Of a DNA stretch of 64,000 nt, positions 53,111 through 64,000 are shown piece by piece. The stretch comes from Thalassovita sp. (GTDB taxonomy: Bacteria > Pseudomonadota > Alphaproteobacteria > Rhodobacterales > Rhodobacteraceae). The DNA lies in the NCBI RefSeq assembly GCF_963691685.1, contig NZ_OY829290.1:3928501-3992500 (forward strand). The letters are read 5' to 3'. The position numbers were made by a program, and so were the translations under genes. The stretch's first letter is position 1; each line of letters starts with the position of its first letter. The notes beneath the pieces are model-generated. The model was not told the origin of the DNA and made no database searches. It saw nothing but the letters and a program-made list of their open reading frames with translations.

Positions 53111-56100
53111 TTATTTCCGGGTCTCAACGAAGGTTCGCTCGATCGTCAGTTTGACCTGACTGATCTTGGGCCATTCCCGCCTGAGATGGCGTGCCACCAG
53201 TTGCATGTGTTGCCGGGCGCGCCGTTTGTCGGCACCGGTTGGTGCCTCCCCCAGGTGATAGGCCAGCCGCAGATGCACCGCTTCGGCCTTGATCTGTGGC
53301 AACAGCTGCGCCAACCCGGCAATCAGCGGATCACTCAGGCGTTTGCGCCCCTCAGCGTCGGTCACAAAGGCCACATCGCTCAGGTCCACCCGCACCACAC
53401 GGGTGATCGCCGCGCCAAAGTTCAGCTCACTCATCTTGCCGGGGGTCAGGCGAATGACGCGCGGGTTCTCCGTGGTCACGCGGTAGCCCGCAGGCAGGGA
53501 TCTGGTGTCGAGTTTCAGGATGAAGCTCGAACCGCGATCTGCCGGCAGCATGGCGCAGGGCACATGGAAGCGGCCGAACTCATCGGTGGTGATGAGGGTG
53601 CCATCAACGCCCACCACACGGGCCGCTGGCAGACCAGCCTCCCCTTCGTTCTGGTAGCCATCCCGGTTTTCATCCTCAAACACCTTGCCGATCACGTCAC
53701 CGCAATCAAACACCGGTTCGGGCAGGATCCGCACCGTTGCGGTGGCTTCCTCGGCCAGAAGTGTGCCGTTATCCGGATGGCGAACAGTCGCCCGGTTGAT
53801 GTGATCGCCCACATCTGCACCGCTGCTGACCCGTGCTGACAAGGTCAGCGTGTAGGTGGTGAGCGGCGGCAGGGGCACGTCATCCCAGGTGATCACTCGT
53901 CCGGCCACAACAACCGGATGCGGCGCGCCTTCAAGGGTGGCTGAACCTTCGACGTAGAACAGCCCATCCGGCAGCACATCGACGATATCGACCGTGCCTG
54001 AGACAAAGACGTTCTCATTCTCAACGGTGATCGTGTAGGGCACCACCGATCCACGCTCCACCACACCACGCGGCGTGGTTTTGGTGATCGTCATGCCCTG
54101 ATCCGTTATGACGGCTGACAGGATCAGCTCAGTCGGGTCATCGACCATGTTGACGTCGGTGTCGATGTCATCATCTGAGACATCGGTCACCACCCGCGGT
54201 GCGGATGTGAACATCGGCGGATAGTCCGAGGTGCCGCGCCCGGTGACCGAGTTCAGCAGCCCACCTTCGGTGACCGACTGAATAGTCAGGGTGTAGCTGG
54301 CGGTATAGGTCGCGGTTTCGCCAATTTCCAAACGCCCCTCGGCCGAGGCGAGGTCGGCAGACACAAAGACCGGCAAGGCATCCAGCGACAGCGGCGTCCC
54401 GGTGCGGCTGGTCAGCGTGTCCACCAGCGAGACAGAGGTCAGCGGCACGTTGCCGGTGTTGGTCAGGGTGATCGTGTAATCAACCCGGTCGCCCACACCG
54501 TCAGCGCCATCGCCATTGTCGACCAGCAACTGCGATTTTACGGCCTCAATCGATTCAATCGGGTTCTGCACCACGGTTTCCACCGCATCGTCACAGATCG
54601 CCGGATAGGCGACGCTGCAGATTTCATAATGCACCTCATAGGCGCCCGCCGGTTGGCCCGGGGCCAGGGTAATCAACCCAGTCGCCGGATCCAGCGTCAC
54701 GCCCGGATCCTCTGACAGCACGGAAATCGTCACAGTTGCCAGCGTGGCCGGATCCCCCAGCACCGTGTCCGAGGCCAGCATTGAGGTGGTTGTGCCACCG
54801 TCTGTGCTGAAGGCCGGGAACAACTCCGCCAGGGCCTCAATCGCGGCAACAATCGCCAGGTCCGAGTCGGTGTCGCTGACCTGTTGCGGCGTGCCGGTGA
54901 CATCAAGGTAGTCGCCGGTCACGGTTGCAGTGTTGGGTACCTCACCGGCATCGATGTCGGCCTGCAGCAACGGGTAGCTGCCTGTCAGAACCACCGCATT
55001 TGCGGCCCCCGGCGCCAGCGATGGGATCACCGGATTGGTGATCACTAGCCCAGGCATCGGATCGGTGACCGTGACATTGGTCAGGGTCACGTTGCCGGTG
55101 TTGGTCACTGTGAACTCATAGCTCAGCGGATCACCAGCGACAGCCTGCGTGGTGCGGTAGATTTCATCCTGCGCCTCTTTCTCAAGGGTGATCGCAGCAT
55201 TCTGCGTCACCGGCGACGCGGTTGGATCATCGGTGCCGGTCGCAGTGCCGGAAACATCCGTGACATCCGGCCCGGTGGGCGGTGTCCCGGTGACACGGGC
55301 CTGATTGACCACCTGTCCTTCGTCCAGATCAGCCTGCGTCAGGGTATAAGTCACACTGACTGCGGTGCTGACCGACTGCCCCGGTGCCAGCGTCAGCGGA
55401 CTCAGCGGTGTGACCAGCAGATCACCCCCCAACATCGGGTCATTGATCTGCACATCGCTCAGCGTCACGTTGCCGGTGTTTTCGACCGCGAAAGAATAGA
55501 CAATCGGATCGCCCACTACGGCCGGGGTCTGCACCCCTGACACATCTGCCGTTTTCACCAAGGCAATGCTGGGCCGCTGCGGCAGCACCGCAGTTGTCGG
55601 ACCGTCCGTGCCTGTGGTGGTGCCGGAATCATCCTCAACCAATGTGTTATAGGGATCACGGCCGGAGGTATCGGCGTTGTTGACCACCTGACCGGCATCA
55701 ATGTCTGCCTGCGTCAGCACGTAGGTTTCAGTGAAGCTATGGTTAGCCCCCATCGCCAGGGAGATGGTCGGGGACAAAAGCGCGCCACCCAGCAGCGGAT
55801 CTACGACCTGAACATCGCTCAGATCCACGTTGCCGGTGTTGGTCACGGTAAAGCTGTAGGTCAGCGTATCGCCCGCCTGGGGTGTGGTCAGAATACCCGA
55901 AACGGTTTTCACCAGATCGATCGCCGGGGCCACGCCTGGGGTTGCCGGAGTCGGATCATCCTCATTCGCATCATTGCCGCGACCGTTATCATTCCGGTCG
56001 GGATTGCCGCCATTGTCGGACAGATCGCGCAGCCATGGGTTGGTTGGGTAGATCTGGCCCGACAGAACCCCATCGCCCTGAACCTCAGCCTGATTTTCAT

Positions 56101-59100
56101 AGAGATGCCCACCGGGTTGCGCCGCAGGCAGTGGCACGGTTGGTTGCACCCGGATGGTGAAGTCTATGACGCACTGCGTATCTGCAGACAGGGTGATGCC
56201 GGTGGCGACGATTGGGTCCCCGCTGCCATTAAATCCGGGATGTGCCCCGCCACAAACACTGCTTGGCGCGGTGGTCACCACATAGGTGCCCGGTGCCATC
56301 GGATCGTTTGCCGGATCCGCCAGGGTGGCGAGCGTTCCAAAACTGGGTGCCGCACCACTCAGCGGGTCCATCACGGTGACGTTTTCCAGATCTTCCAGGC
56401 TGAAGTTCTCAACCGTCAGACCAAAGGTCACATCAAAGGATCCATCGGCGTGCATCACCTGATTGGTGATCTCTTTGGCAATGCCAATACGCGCCTGCGG
56501 CACCATGGCAAACAGATACCCGGTGGTGCTGGTGTTTGCAGGCAAGGTGATCGCCGCAATATCGGTGCTGTTCTGGGCGGTGCCGCCTAGCGTGCCGGGC
56601 GTGTCTGTCCCGTCGCTGAGGTAATCCTCTGACACGCTGCCACGGCGCACCTGATAGGTGCCCTGCGGAACATAGTCGAACTGATAACCGCCGTTGGCAT
56701 CCGTGGTGACCGTCCGTGTGACCGACTGGCCGTCAAACGAGGTACCTGTCAGGGTCATGGTGATGCCCGCGATGCCGGTATCGCCCGCGTCAACCGCCGC
56801 GTCATCATTGAAATCACGGAACAAACGACCAGACAGAACCGAGGAGTTTACGCTGACCGAGCCCGAGTTGCTGTTGTTGCCCGGCGCCATATCCAACGAG
56901 AAGCTGTCGACCGTCGCGGTGTTGGTGAAGACATGTGGCAGGCTGCTGACTGAAACCAGCTGAACCGGAACGGTGATATCCACCTCCCCGCCAGAACTAA
57001 CGGTGCCCAGATCACAGGTGAAAGACGTCCCACCAGCCGCACCGGTACAGGTGCTGGCCGTGATGGAACCGCTGACCACAGCAACACTTGGCGTGCCGGT
57101 CAGCTCCATCCCGCTGGGCAGGGTATCTGCCACCTCAACCTCATCCGCCTCGGCCAGAATGGCGCCGGTGGGCACGTGAGGGCCGACGTTGTTGCGGACA
57201 CGGATCACAAAGGTGAAGTCATCACGCAGGTTGACCGAGGCCGCGCTGGGGGTCTTGCTGACCACCTCCATATCGGCGCGGGTCCGCACGGTAGTACCTT
57301 CGGTGGTGCTGTCATTCGTGCTGTTGGTGTCATAAAGCGACGCCGCCCCGAAGGAGCTGACCGAGACCGAGTTGTCGTAGATCCCTTTGGTCACCCCCAT
57401 CGCCGTCAGGGTGATGGTGCGCACCTCACCCGCTGGGATCAGGTCATAGGAACAGGTCAACGTGCCGCCAACCGCGCTCACCGCAGGAGCCGTACAGACA
57501 CCACCGGGCGCAGTGTAGGACTGATAGTTCAGACCCGCCGCCGGCATGGTGTCGGTCACAACCACATCTTCGGCATGGCTGGGGCCGCCGTTTTCCACGG
57601 TGATGGTGTAGGTCGTTTCCTGACCGACTGCGACCGGATCAATATCCTCGGTCTTGTTCACGATCAGATCCATCGCCGGGATCGTCACCGTGGTTGTTTC
57701 GGTGGTGCTGTCATTGCTGGTATCGGTCTGCACCGTGCTGGTGGCCACCGATACCGCATTGGTGATGGTGCGGGGGTAGACGCCCGCGCTGTGGTTCGGC
57801 CGTACAACAACCGTCACCGTGCGCTGCGCCCCATTGTTGATCCGGCCCAGATCACAGACCAACTGATCGTTCAGCGCGGTGATGGCATCGCCCGCGGTTG
57901 GCACCGTGGTACAGCTGCCCGCCGAGGGCGAGGCTGAGACAAAGGTCACGCCATGCGGCAACGTATCGGTGATCGTCACATCATCTGCGGCGCTCAACCC
58001 GTCATCGGTCACGATCGCGGAAATTACATAGGTCAGGTTCTGACCCGCCGGCACCGAGCCGGGCGAGCCAACCTTGCTGACGGTGACATCCGCACGCGGT
58101 GTCAGGGTAAAGCTGGCGCTGTCTGTGTTGTTGGTCAGATCGCCATCCGCCACCCCCATCGAGATTACATCGACCGTATTGGTCCGGCTGCCACCATTGC
58201 CACCGGGGCGCACCTGCACCTCGATGATTGGGCAGTCACCACCGCTGCCAGGGGTACATTGGCGCAGGGTGTCAATATCACAGAACAGCTGGCGTGAGGT
58301 CCCGCCCAACACGGTATCCGTGTTACAGGTGATGCCGGAGGCCGAGTTTGAAGTGACGGACCAGCCAACAACGCCAGAATCCGTCGGACCCACAGCATTG
58401 TTGATCAGGCCGGTCAGGTCATCAGTGACCTCAACATCCAATGCGTTAAAGGGATCTGGGTTGATCACCTCGATGTAGTAGGTTTGCACCTCGCCAGCGG
58501 CCAAAGTTGCCAGTGCCGTTGTTTTCGAAACGGTGATATCGGCCGATACTGCAACCTGATGCACACTCAGGATGACCGACGCATTGTCGTTGCCCGCGTT
58601 GTCGTCCACCAGATTGGGATCGGGGGAGGTCACGGTGACCCGGTTGGTGGCATCGCCTTCCGCCAGTGTTTCGGTTTCCAGGATCAGATCAGGCGTCGTG
58701 CTGTCTTCCGGCAGCGGGCTTGCCTCGGTGTAGGTTCGGCTACAGGTCACATCGTTGGGGCCGTCCACCGGCGCGGCGGGGCTACAGGACCAACCGCTGC
58801 CCCGGTACCCAGTGAAACGCAGCCCAGCCGGCAGGCTGTCGGTCAAAATCACCGTGCCCCAGAAATCCGTGTTGCCGCGGTTTCGCGCGTTCAGCGTAAA
58901 CTCATAGGTGTTGCCGACAACACCAAGGGCCGGGAACGGACCCGTTTTATTGGCATCCAGATCGATGAAGGGCTGAACAATCGTCGCTTCGCTGTCGCTG
59001 TCGCTGTTGTTGCTCAGATCCGGGTCCAGGGGGGAGGTGGATGAAATCGTTGCGGTGTTCTGCGCCGTGCCTTCGGACACAACGGTCACATTCACCGTCA

Positions 59101-60238
59101 CATCGCCAAGGTCCACATTTGCCCCTGCAACGGTTCCATCGGTCATGTCACAGGTCACAACCTGGCCGAGGAACCCACAAATCCAGTCACTGCCCCCATC
59201 AGGCACAATGCTGTCGATCGCGTAGTTCACCGGCAAGGTGTCGACGATCTGCAACCCCGTTGGGCTGTCACCGGTGTAGCTGGACGACAACGTAAAGCTG
59301 ACCGTGTCCCCAACCAGAAGATTGCCGTTTGGCGAACGGGACTTGCTCAGCCGGATGTCGCTGCCAGCGGTGACGGATGTGTCGATCGTGTCGGTGTCAT
59401 TGCCATCAATCGGGTCCAGCGGATCCGCTGTGTGGACACTGCCAAGCGGCGAAATCGTCGAGCCTGAGGCGGCTGAGATCTGACCGGTAAAATCAAAACT
59501 ACGGCTCGCGCCAAGGGCCATGGGACCTGTAATCGTACAGTCAAACCCATCCGCCCCGGCAGAACAGCCCGCCGGCGGGGTCACATTCATCAATCCGCTG
59601 GTGGTCGGGAACTGCAACGCCGCGGAGCTGAGCGTATTTGGGCCATTGTTTGTGACCACAAATGTGTAGGTCACCATGCTGCCTGACGCCGCGGTTGTTG
59701 GGCCGCTGATCGTGACACCCAGGTCAGAACCTGCACTCACAGTGGTTGTTTCTGTATCTTGGTTGTTGCCGGTCTGCGGTGCGTCGGTGGTATCTGTGAT
59801 TGCGGCGGACAGGGATAGGTTGCCCATCACCTCTGACAGGATGTTAACCTGCGCCGCAACGCTGCCCTCTCCGGCCAAAGCCGGCACATCACAGCGCACC
59901 ACGGTGGGGCCCGTCGCTGTTGCTGGCAGACAGGGGCCCATATCACCGGTCATTCCGGTAAACTGGCTGTTGGCCGGGATCGTCAGATCCACGGAGGTTG
60001 CGGTTATCGGATCAAGACCACTGTTGGAAATGGACAGACTGTAGGAGATCAGGCCACTTGCCGGCGTCGGGTCATAGCCCGTGTCTTCCAGGTTCAAAAC
60101 CCAGTCGACGTCTTGTGCCTTAACCTGATTGGGAACCAGAGCCGCCAGACCAAACCCCAATACCATAACAATCGCACCGATCCGCAGATCAGCCCCACCT
60201 GCGCAGAGCTTGCGCAGGGCCTTAACCAAAGTCTTCAT
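53111..60238 (-). CDS. Giant secreted DUF11/SdrD-like repeat protein
   Basis: A 2375-residue protein, the largest here. Signal peptide to about residue 42 (ALVPNQVKAQ). About eight DUF11-like beta-sandwich repeats follow (openings near 45, 167, 290, 421, 564, 714, 855 and 986, many reading SDxxVxKxxxP..GxxxTYT). An SdrD_B-like domain (near 1136, GRLFRDFNDDAAVDAGDTG) is next, then NTGNVxLxxVxVxDP-type repeats (near 1436, 1558, 1681), further DUF11-like units, a second SdrD-like unit (near 2174, GKVFEDENRDGYQNEGEAG) and a C-terminal alpha/beta domain resembling OmpA-like modules. ATG 60238 is inferred from the signal peptide; ATG 60283 is possible. Confidence 0.82.
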   Translation of the reverse strand: MKTLVKALRKLCAGGADLRIGAIVMVLGFGLAALVPNQVKAQDVDWVLNLEDTGYDPTPASGLISYSLSISNSGLDPITATSVDLTIPANSQFTGMTGDMGPCLPATATGPTVVRCDVPALAGEGSVAAQVNILSEVMGNLSLSAAITDTTDAPQTGNNQDTETTTVSAGSDLGVTISGPTTAASGSMVTYTFVVTNNGPNTLSSAALQFPTTSGLMNVTPPAGCSAGADGFDCTITGPMALGASRSFDFTGQISAASGSTISPLGSVHTADPLDPIDGNDTDTIDTSVTAGSDIRLSKSRSPNGNLLVGDTVSFTLSSSYTGDSPTGLQIVDTLPVNYAIDSIVPDGGSDWICGFLGQVVTCDMTDGTVAGANVDLGDVTVNVTVVSEGTAQNTATISSTSPLDPDLSNNSDSDSEATIVQPFIDLDANKTGPFPALGVVGNTYEFTLNARNRGNTDFWGTVILTDSLPAGLRFTGYRGSGWSCSPAAPVDGPNDVTCSRTYTEASPLPEDSTTPDLILETETLAEGDATNRVTVTSPDPNLVDDNAGNDNASVILSVHQVAVSADITVSKTTALATLAAGEVQTYYIEVINPDPFNALDVEVTDDLTGLINNAVGPTDSGVVGWSVTSNSASGITCNTDTVLGGTSRQLFCDIDTLRQCTPGSGGDCPIIEVQVRPGGNGGSRTNTVDVISMGVADGDLTNNTDSASFTLTPRADVTVSKVGSPGSVPAGQNLTYVISAIVTDDGLSAADDVTITDTLPHGVTFVSASPSAGSCTTVPTAGDAITALNDQLVCDLGRINNGAQRTVTVVVRPNHSAGVYPRTITNAVSVATSTVQTDTSNDSTTETTTVTIPAMDLIVNKTEDIDPVAVGQETTYTITVENGGPSHAEDVVVTDTMPAAGLNYQSYTAPGGVCTAPAVSAVGGTLTCSYDLIPAGEVRTITLTAMGVTKGIYDNSVSVSSFGAASLYDTNSTNDSTTEGTTVRTRADMEVVSKTPSAASVNLRDDFTFVIRVRNNVGPHVPTGAILAEADEVEVADTLPSGMELTGTPSVAVVSGSITASTCTGAAGGTSFTCDLGTVSSGGEVDITVPVQLVSVSSLPHVFTNTATVDSFSLDMAPGNNSNSGSVSVNSSVLSGRLFRDFNDDAAVDAGDTGIAGITMTLTGTSFDGQSVTRTVTTDANGGYQFDYVPQGTYQVRRGSVSEDYLSDGTDTPGTLGGTAQNSTDIAAITLPANTSTTGYLFAMVPQARIGIAKEITNQVMHADGSFDVTFGLTVENFSLEDLENVTVMDPLSGAAPSFGTLATLADPANDPMAPGTYVVTTAPSSVCGGAHPGFNGSGDPIVATGITLSADTQCVIDFTIRVQPTVPLPAAQPGGHLYENQAEVQGDGVLSGQIYPTNPWLRDLSDNGGNPDRNDNGRGNDANEDDPTPATPGVAPAIDLVKTVSGILTTPQAGDTLTYSFTVTNTGNVDLSDVQVVDPLLGGALLSPTISLAMGANHSFTETYVLTQADIDAGQVVNNADTSGRDPYNTLVEDDSGTTTGTDGPTTAVLPQRPSIALVKTADVSGVQTPAVVGDPIVYSFAVENTGNVTLSDVQINDPMLGGDLLVTPLSPLTLAPGQSVSTAVSVTYTLTQADLDEGQVVNQARVTGTPPTGPDVTDVSGTATGTDDPTASPVTQNAAITLEKEAQDEIYRTTQAVAGDPLSYEFTVTNTGNVTLTNVTVTDPMPGLVITNPVIPSLAPGAANAVVLTGSYPLLQADIDAGEVPNTATVTGDYLDVTGTPQQVSDTDSDLAIVAAIEALAELFPAFSTDGGTTTSMLASDTVLGDPATLATVTISVLSEDPGVTLDPATGLITLAPGQPAGAYEVHYEICSVAYPAICDDAVETVVQNPIESIEAVKSQLLVDNGDGADGVGDRVDYTITLTNTGNVPLTSVSLVDTLTSRTGTPLSLDALPVFVSADLASAEGRLEIGETATYTASYTLTIQSVTEGGLLNSVTGRGTSDYPPMFTSAPRVVTDVSDDDIDTDVNMVDDPTELILSAVITDQGMTITKTTPRGVVERGSVVPYTITVENENVFVSGTVDIVDVLPDGLFYVEGSATLEGAPHPVVVAGRVITWDDVPLPPLTTYTLTLSARVSSGADVGDHINRATVRHPDNGTLLAEEATATVRILPEPVFDCGDVIGKVFEDENRDGYQNEGEAGLPAARVVGVDGTLITTDEFGRFHVPCAMLPADRGSSFILKLDTRSLPAGYRVTTENPRVIRLTPGKMSELNFGAAITRVVRVDLSDVAFVTDAEGRKRLSDPLIAGLAQLLPQIKAEAVHLRLAYHLGEAPTGADKRRARQHMQLVARHLRREWPKISQVKLTIERTFVETRK

Positions 60239-60762
60239 ATTTGCCCGTTTGTCGCTCCACGCTCTCACGCGGATCGTCCCCAATCCTTACCTATACGCGA
60301 AACCCCTGAACTCAGAGGCCAACCCACTCACACTTCACCCTGCAACAACCAGACCATCCACTCTTCGCGGCAGATTGATCGACATTGTTAACTACGTCCG
60401 TTTTCGGTGTTTCTTTACGTAAAGGGAAAGGTGTCTTCTTTGAGAGGTGTAAAATCCGGTGCAGAATTGACACGAAATCAGGAAAATGAAGCCCGCAAAT
60501 CCGTAAAACTACGGGATTACAACATCTTATGTCGGAGTATGCAAAGGCGCGTAGGGGGCGCCCTAAACGGATAGCTACCCATTTGCTTCACAGCGATTCG
60601 GTGAAATGCAACGGGTTTTCTTAGCACTTGTCGCAGCAGTGACAGCGGACAGACCGCCAATTCATGCGCAAGGTCGATCCAAATACAGCCATCTGGACAT
60701 CACAGCTATAGGTTATTTCGCTGAACGACGCAGTACCAGTCATACTGCAATTCACGTCCCTC
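60239..60762. other. Noncoding region upstream of the giant repeat gene
   Basis: About 520 bases with only short, unconvincing ORFs. It is AT-richer than coding DNA and presumably carries the promoter of the leftward two-gene unit. A perfect 12-bp palindrome CTTTACGTAAAG (60413-60424) is the best candidate regulator site. No tRNA is found, although many Rhodobacterales have tRNA-fMet after 5S. Confidence 0.5.
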
Positions 60763-60812
60763 AAACACCGAACAACGGCCGCCCTTTTTTGGGCGGCCGT
60801 TGTTCGGTGTTT
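60763..60812 (-). terminator. Terminator of the rRNA operon, 22-bp perfect hairpin
   Basis: AAACACCGAACAACGGCCGCCC (two halves: AAACACCGAAC, AACGGCCGCCC; 60763-60784) pairs perfectly with 60791-60812 around a TTTTTT loop, about 40 bases after the 5S 3' end. The outer pairs give TTT at the end on either strand, so it could work both ways. Confidence 0.85.
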
Positions 60813-60851
60813 TGGGTTTAGTATCGATTAGAGAGGATTTGGTATTTATTA

Positions 60852-60969
<118 letters not shown>

Positions 60970-61071
60970 GAATAAATACCAAGGGGCAATTTTGTTAGCC
61001 CTGATATCAACTGTTGTCCAAGTGTTTTCACTTAGGTGTGTATGCTTTTGATTTGTCTTACTTTTACTGGA
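60970..61071 (-). other. 23S-5S spacer
   Basis: About 100 bases between the two rRNAs with no tRNA. It includes one arm of the 23S processing stem at its boundary: GGATCAAATCAAGC (61069-61082) is the exact complement of 63898-63911. Confidence 0.7.
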
Positions 61072-63908
<2,837 letters not shown>

Positions 63909-64000
63909 TCCAGAAAGAGTAAGACTGACGTCTTCCACCACCGGGCTGGTTCGACCGATGGCTCACTTTCTGATCAAAAGCATACTTTCCCGCTCCTTAC
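63909..64000 (-). other. Start of the 16S-23S spacer, cut by the window end
   Basis: About 90 bases upstream of 23S. No tRNA is complete here; the expected tRNA-Ile and tRNA-Ala genes and 16S would lie beyond the window. Confidence 0.7.

Noticed and set aside
55739..56590. Plus-strand ORFs within the giant repeat gene
   Set aside because: Open antisense frames caused by Asp/Thr/Gly/Val-rich repeats; composition and lack of start signals argue against them.
60600..60760. Possible tRNA-fMet downstream of 5S
   Set aside because: Looked for because many Rhodobacterales rrn operons have one; no cloverleaf with CAT anticodon is present.

Overview
The window looks like a chromosomal segment of a marine Rhodobacterales bacterium (Roseobacter-group alphaproteobacterium). 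This rests on gene content: MipZ instead of MinCDE, BluB, the FYDLN-acid protein, a cysteine-free L31, a 23S rRNA with an enlarged helix 9, and the short intergenic element built around GAGTATTT...GATGAAAG that I recall as common in Rhodobacteraceae. GC content is high and codon use looks uniform. No insertion sequence, phage gene, integrase or CRISPR array was seen. Species cannot be named from the sequence alone. All coordinates and residue positions were read by eye.

1-11.6 kb: translation block. ffh is followed by four overlapping GNAT acetyltransferase genes, a chorismate mutase, rpsP, bluB, rimM, a sulfotransferase-like gene, a TetR/flavodoxin-fold pair read divergently, trmD, an alpha/beta hydrolase, a YegP-type protein, rplS and rpmE, ending at a clear intrinsic terminator. 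The usual rpsP-rimM-trmD-rplS order is kept but interrupted by unrelated genes.

11.6-15 kb: cytochrome b561, a LysR regulator, a YceI protein and mipZ. 15-23 kb: homogentisate catabolism. A MarR regulator faces hmgA, an MBL hydrolase and fahA, followed by a second MBL protein with an altered metal motif, a flavoprotein monooxygenase with a 68-residue DUF2783 partner (resembling the MhaA/MhaB 3-hydroxyphenylacetate hydroxylase) and an HpcH/HpaI aldolase. maiA is absent from the cluster.

23-34.5 kb: mostly leftward genes: moaE, moaD, pgsA, a hybrid kinase with a small exported partner, uvrC, a pteridine-reductase-like SDR, a Ca/Na antiporter, a 55-residue membrane zinc-knuckle protein, an SppA-type protease, a GntR regulator and a YgjP metallopeptidase; then the FYDLN protein and tRNA-Ala(GGC).

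34.5-46 kb: signalling and phosphate. A GAF/PAS hybrid kinase, a Na/Pi cotransporter, a REC protein with a degenerate GGDEF-like domain coupled to a CHASE kinase, a DUF4202 protein and a second CHASE hybrid kinase. 45.9-49.5 kb: a translationally coupled racemase/decarboxylase-like enzyme, M24 peptidase and PLP ammonia-lyase, with a divergent Lrp/AsnC regulator; the set recalls ectoine-type catabolic modules but is not one of the canonical sets.

49.5-60.3 kb: two giant leftward genes, a 1199-residue outer-membrane barrel protein and a 2375-residue secreted protein of DUF11/SdrD-like repeats. This is the least explained system here. 60.8-64 kb: a leftward rRNA operon (5S, 23S, start of the 16S-23S spacer) behind a 22-bp perfect hairpin. 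The window ends inside the spacer.
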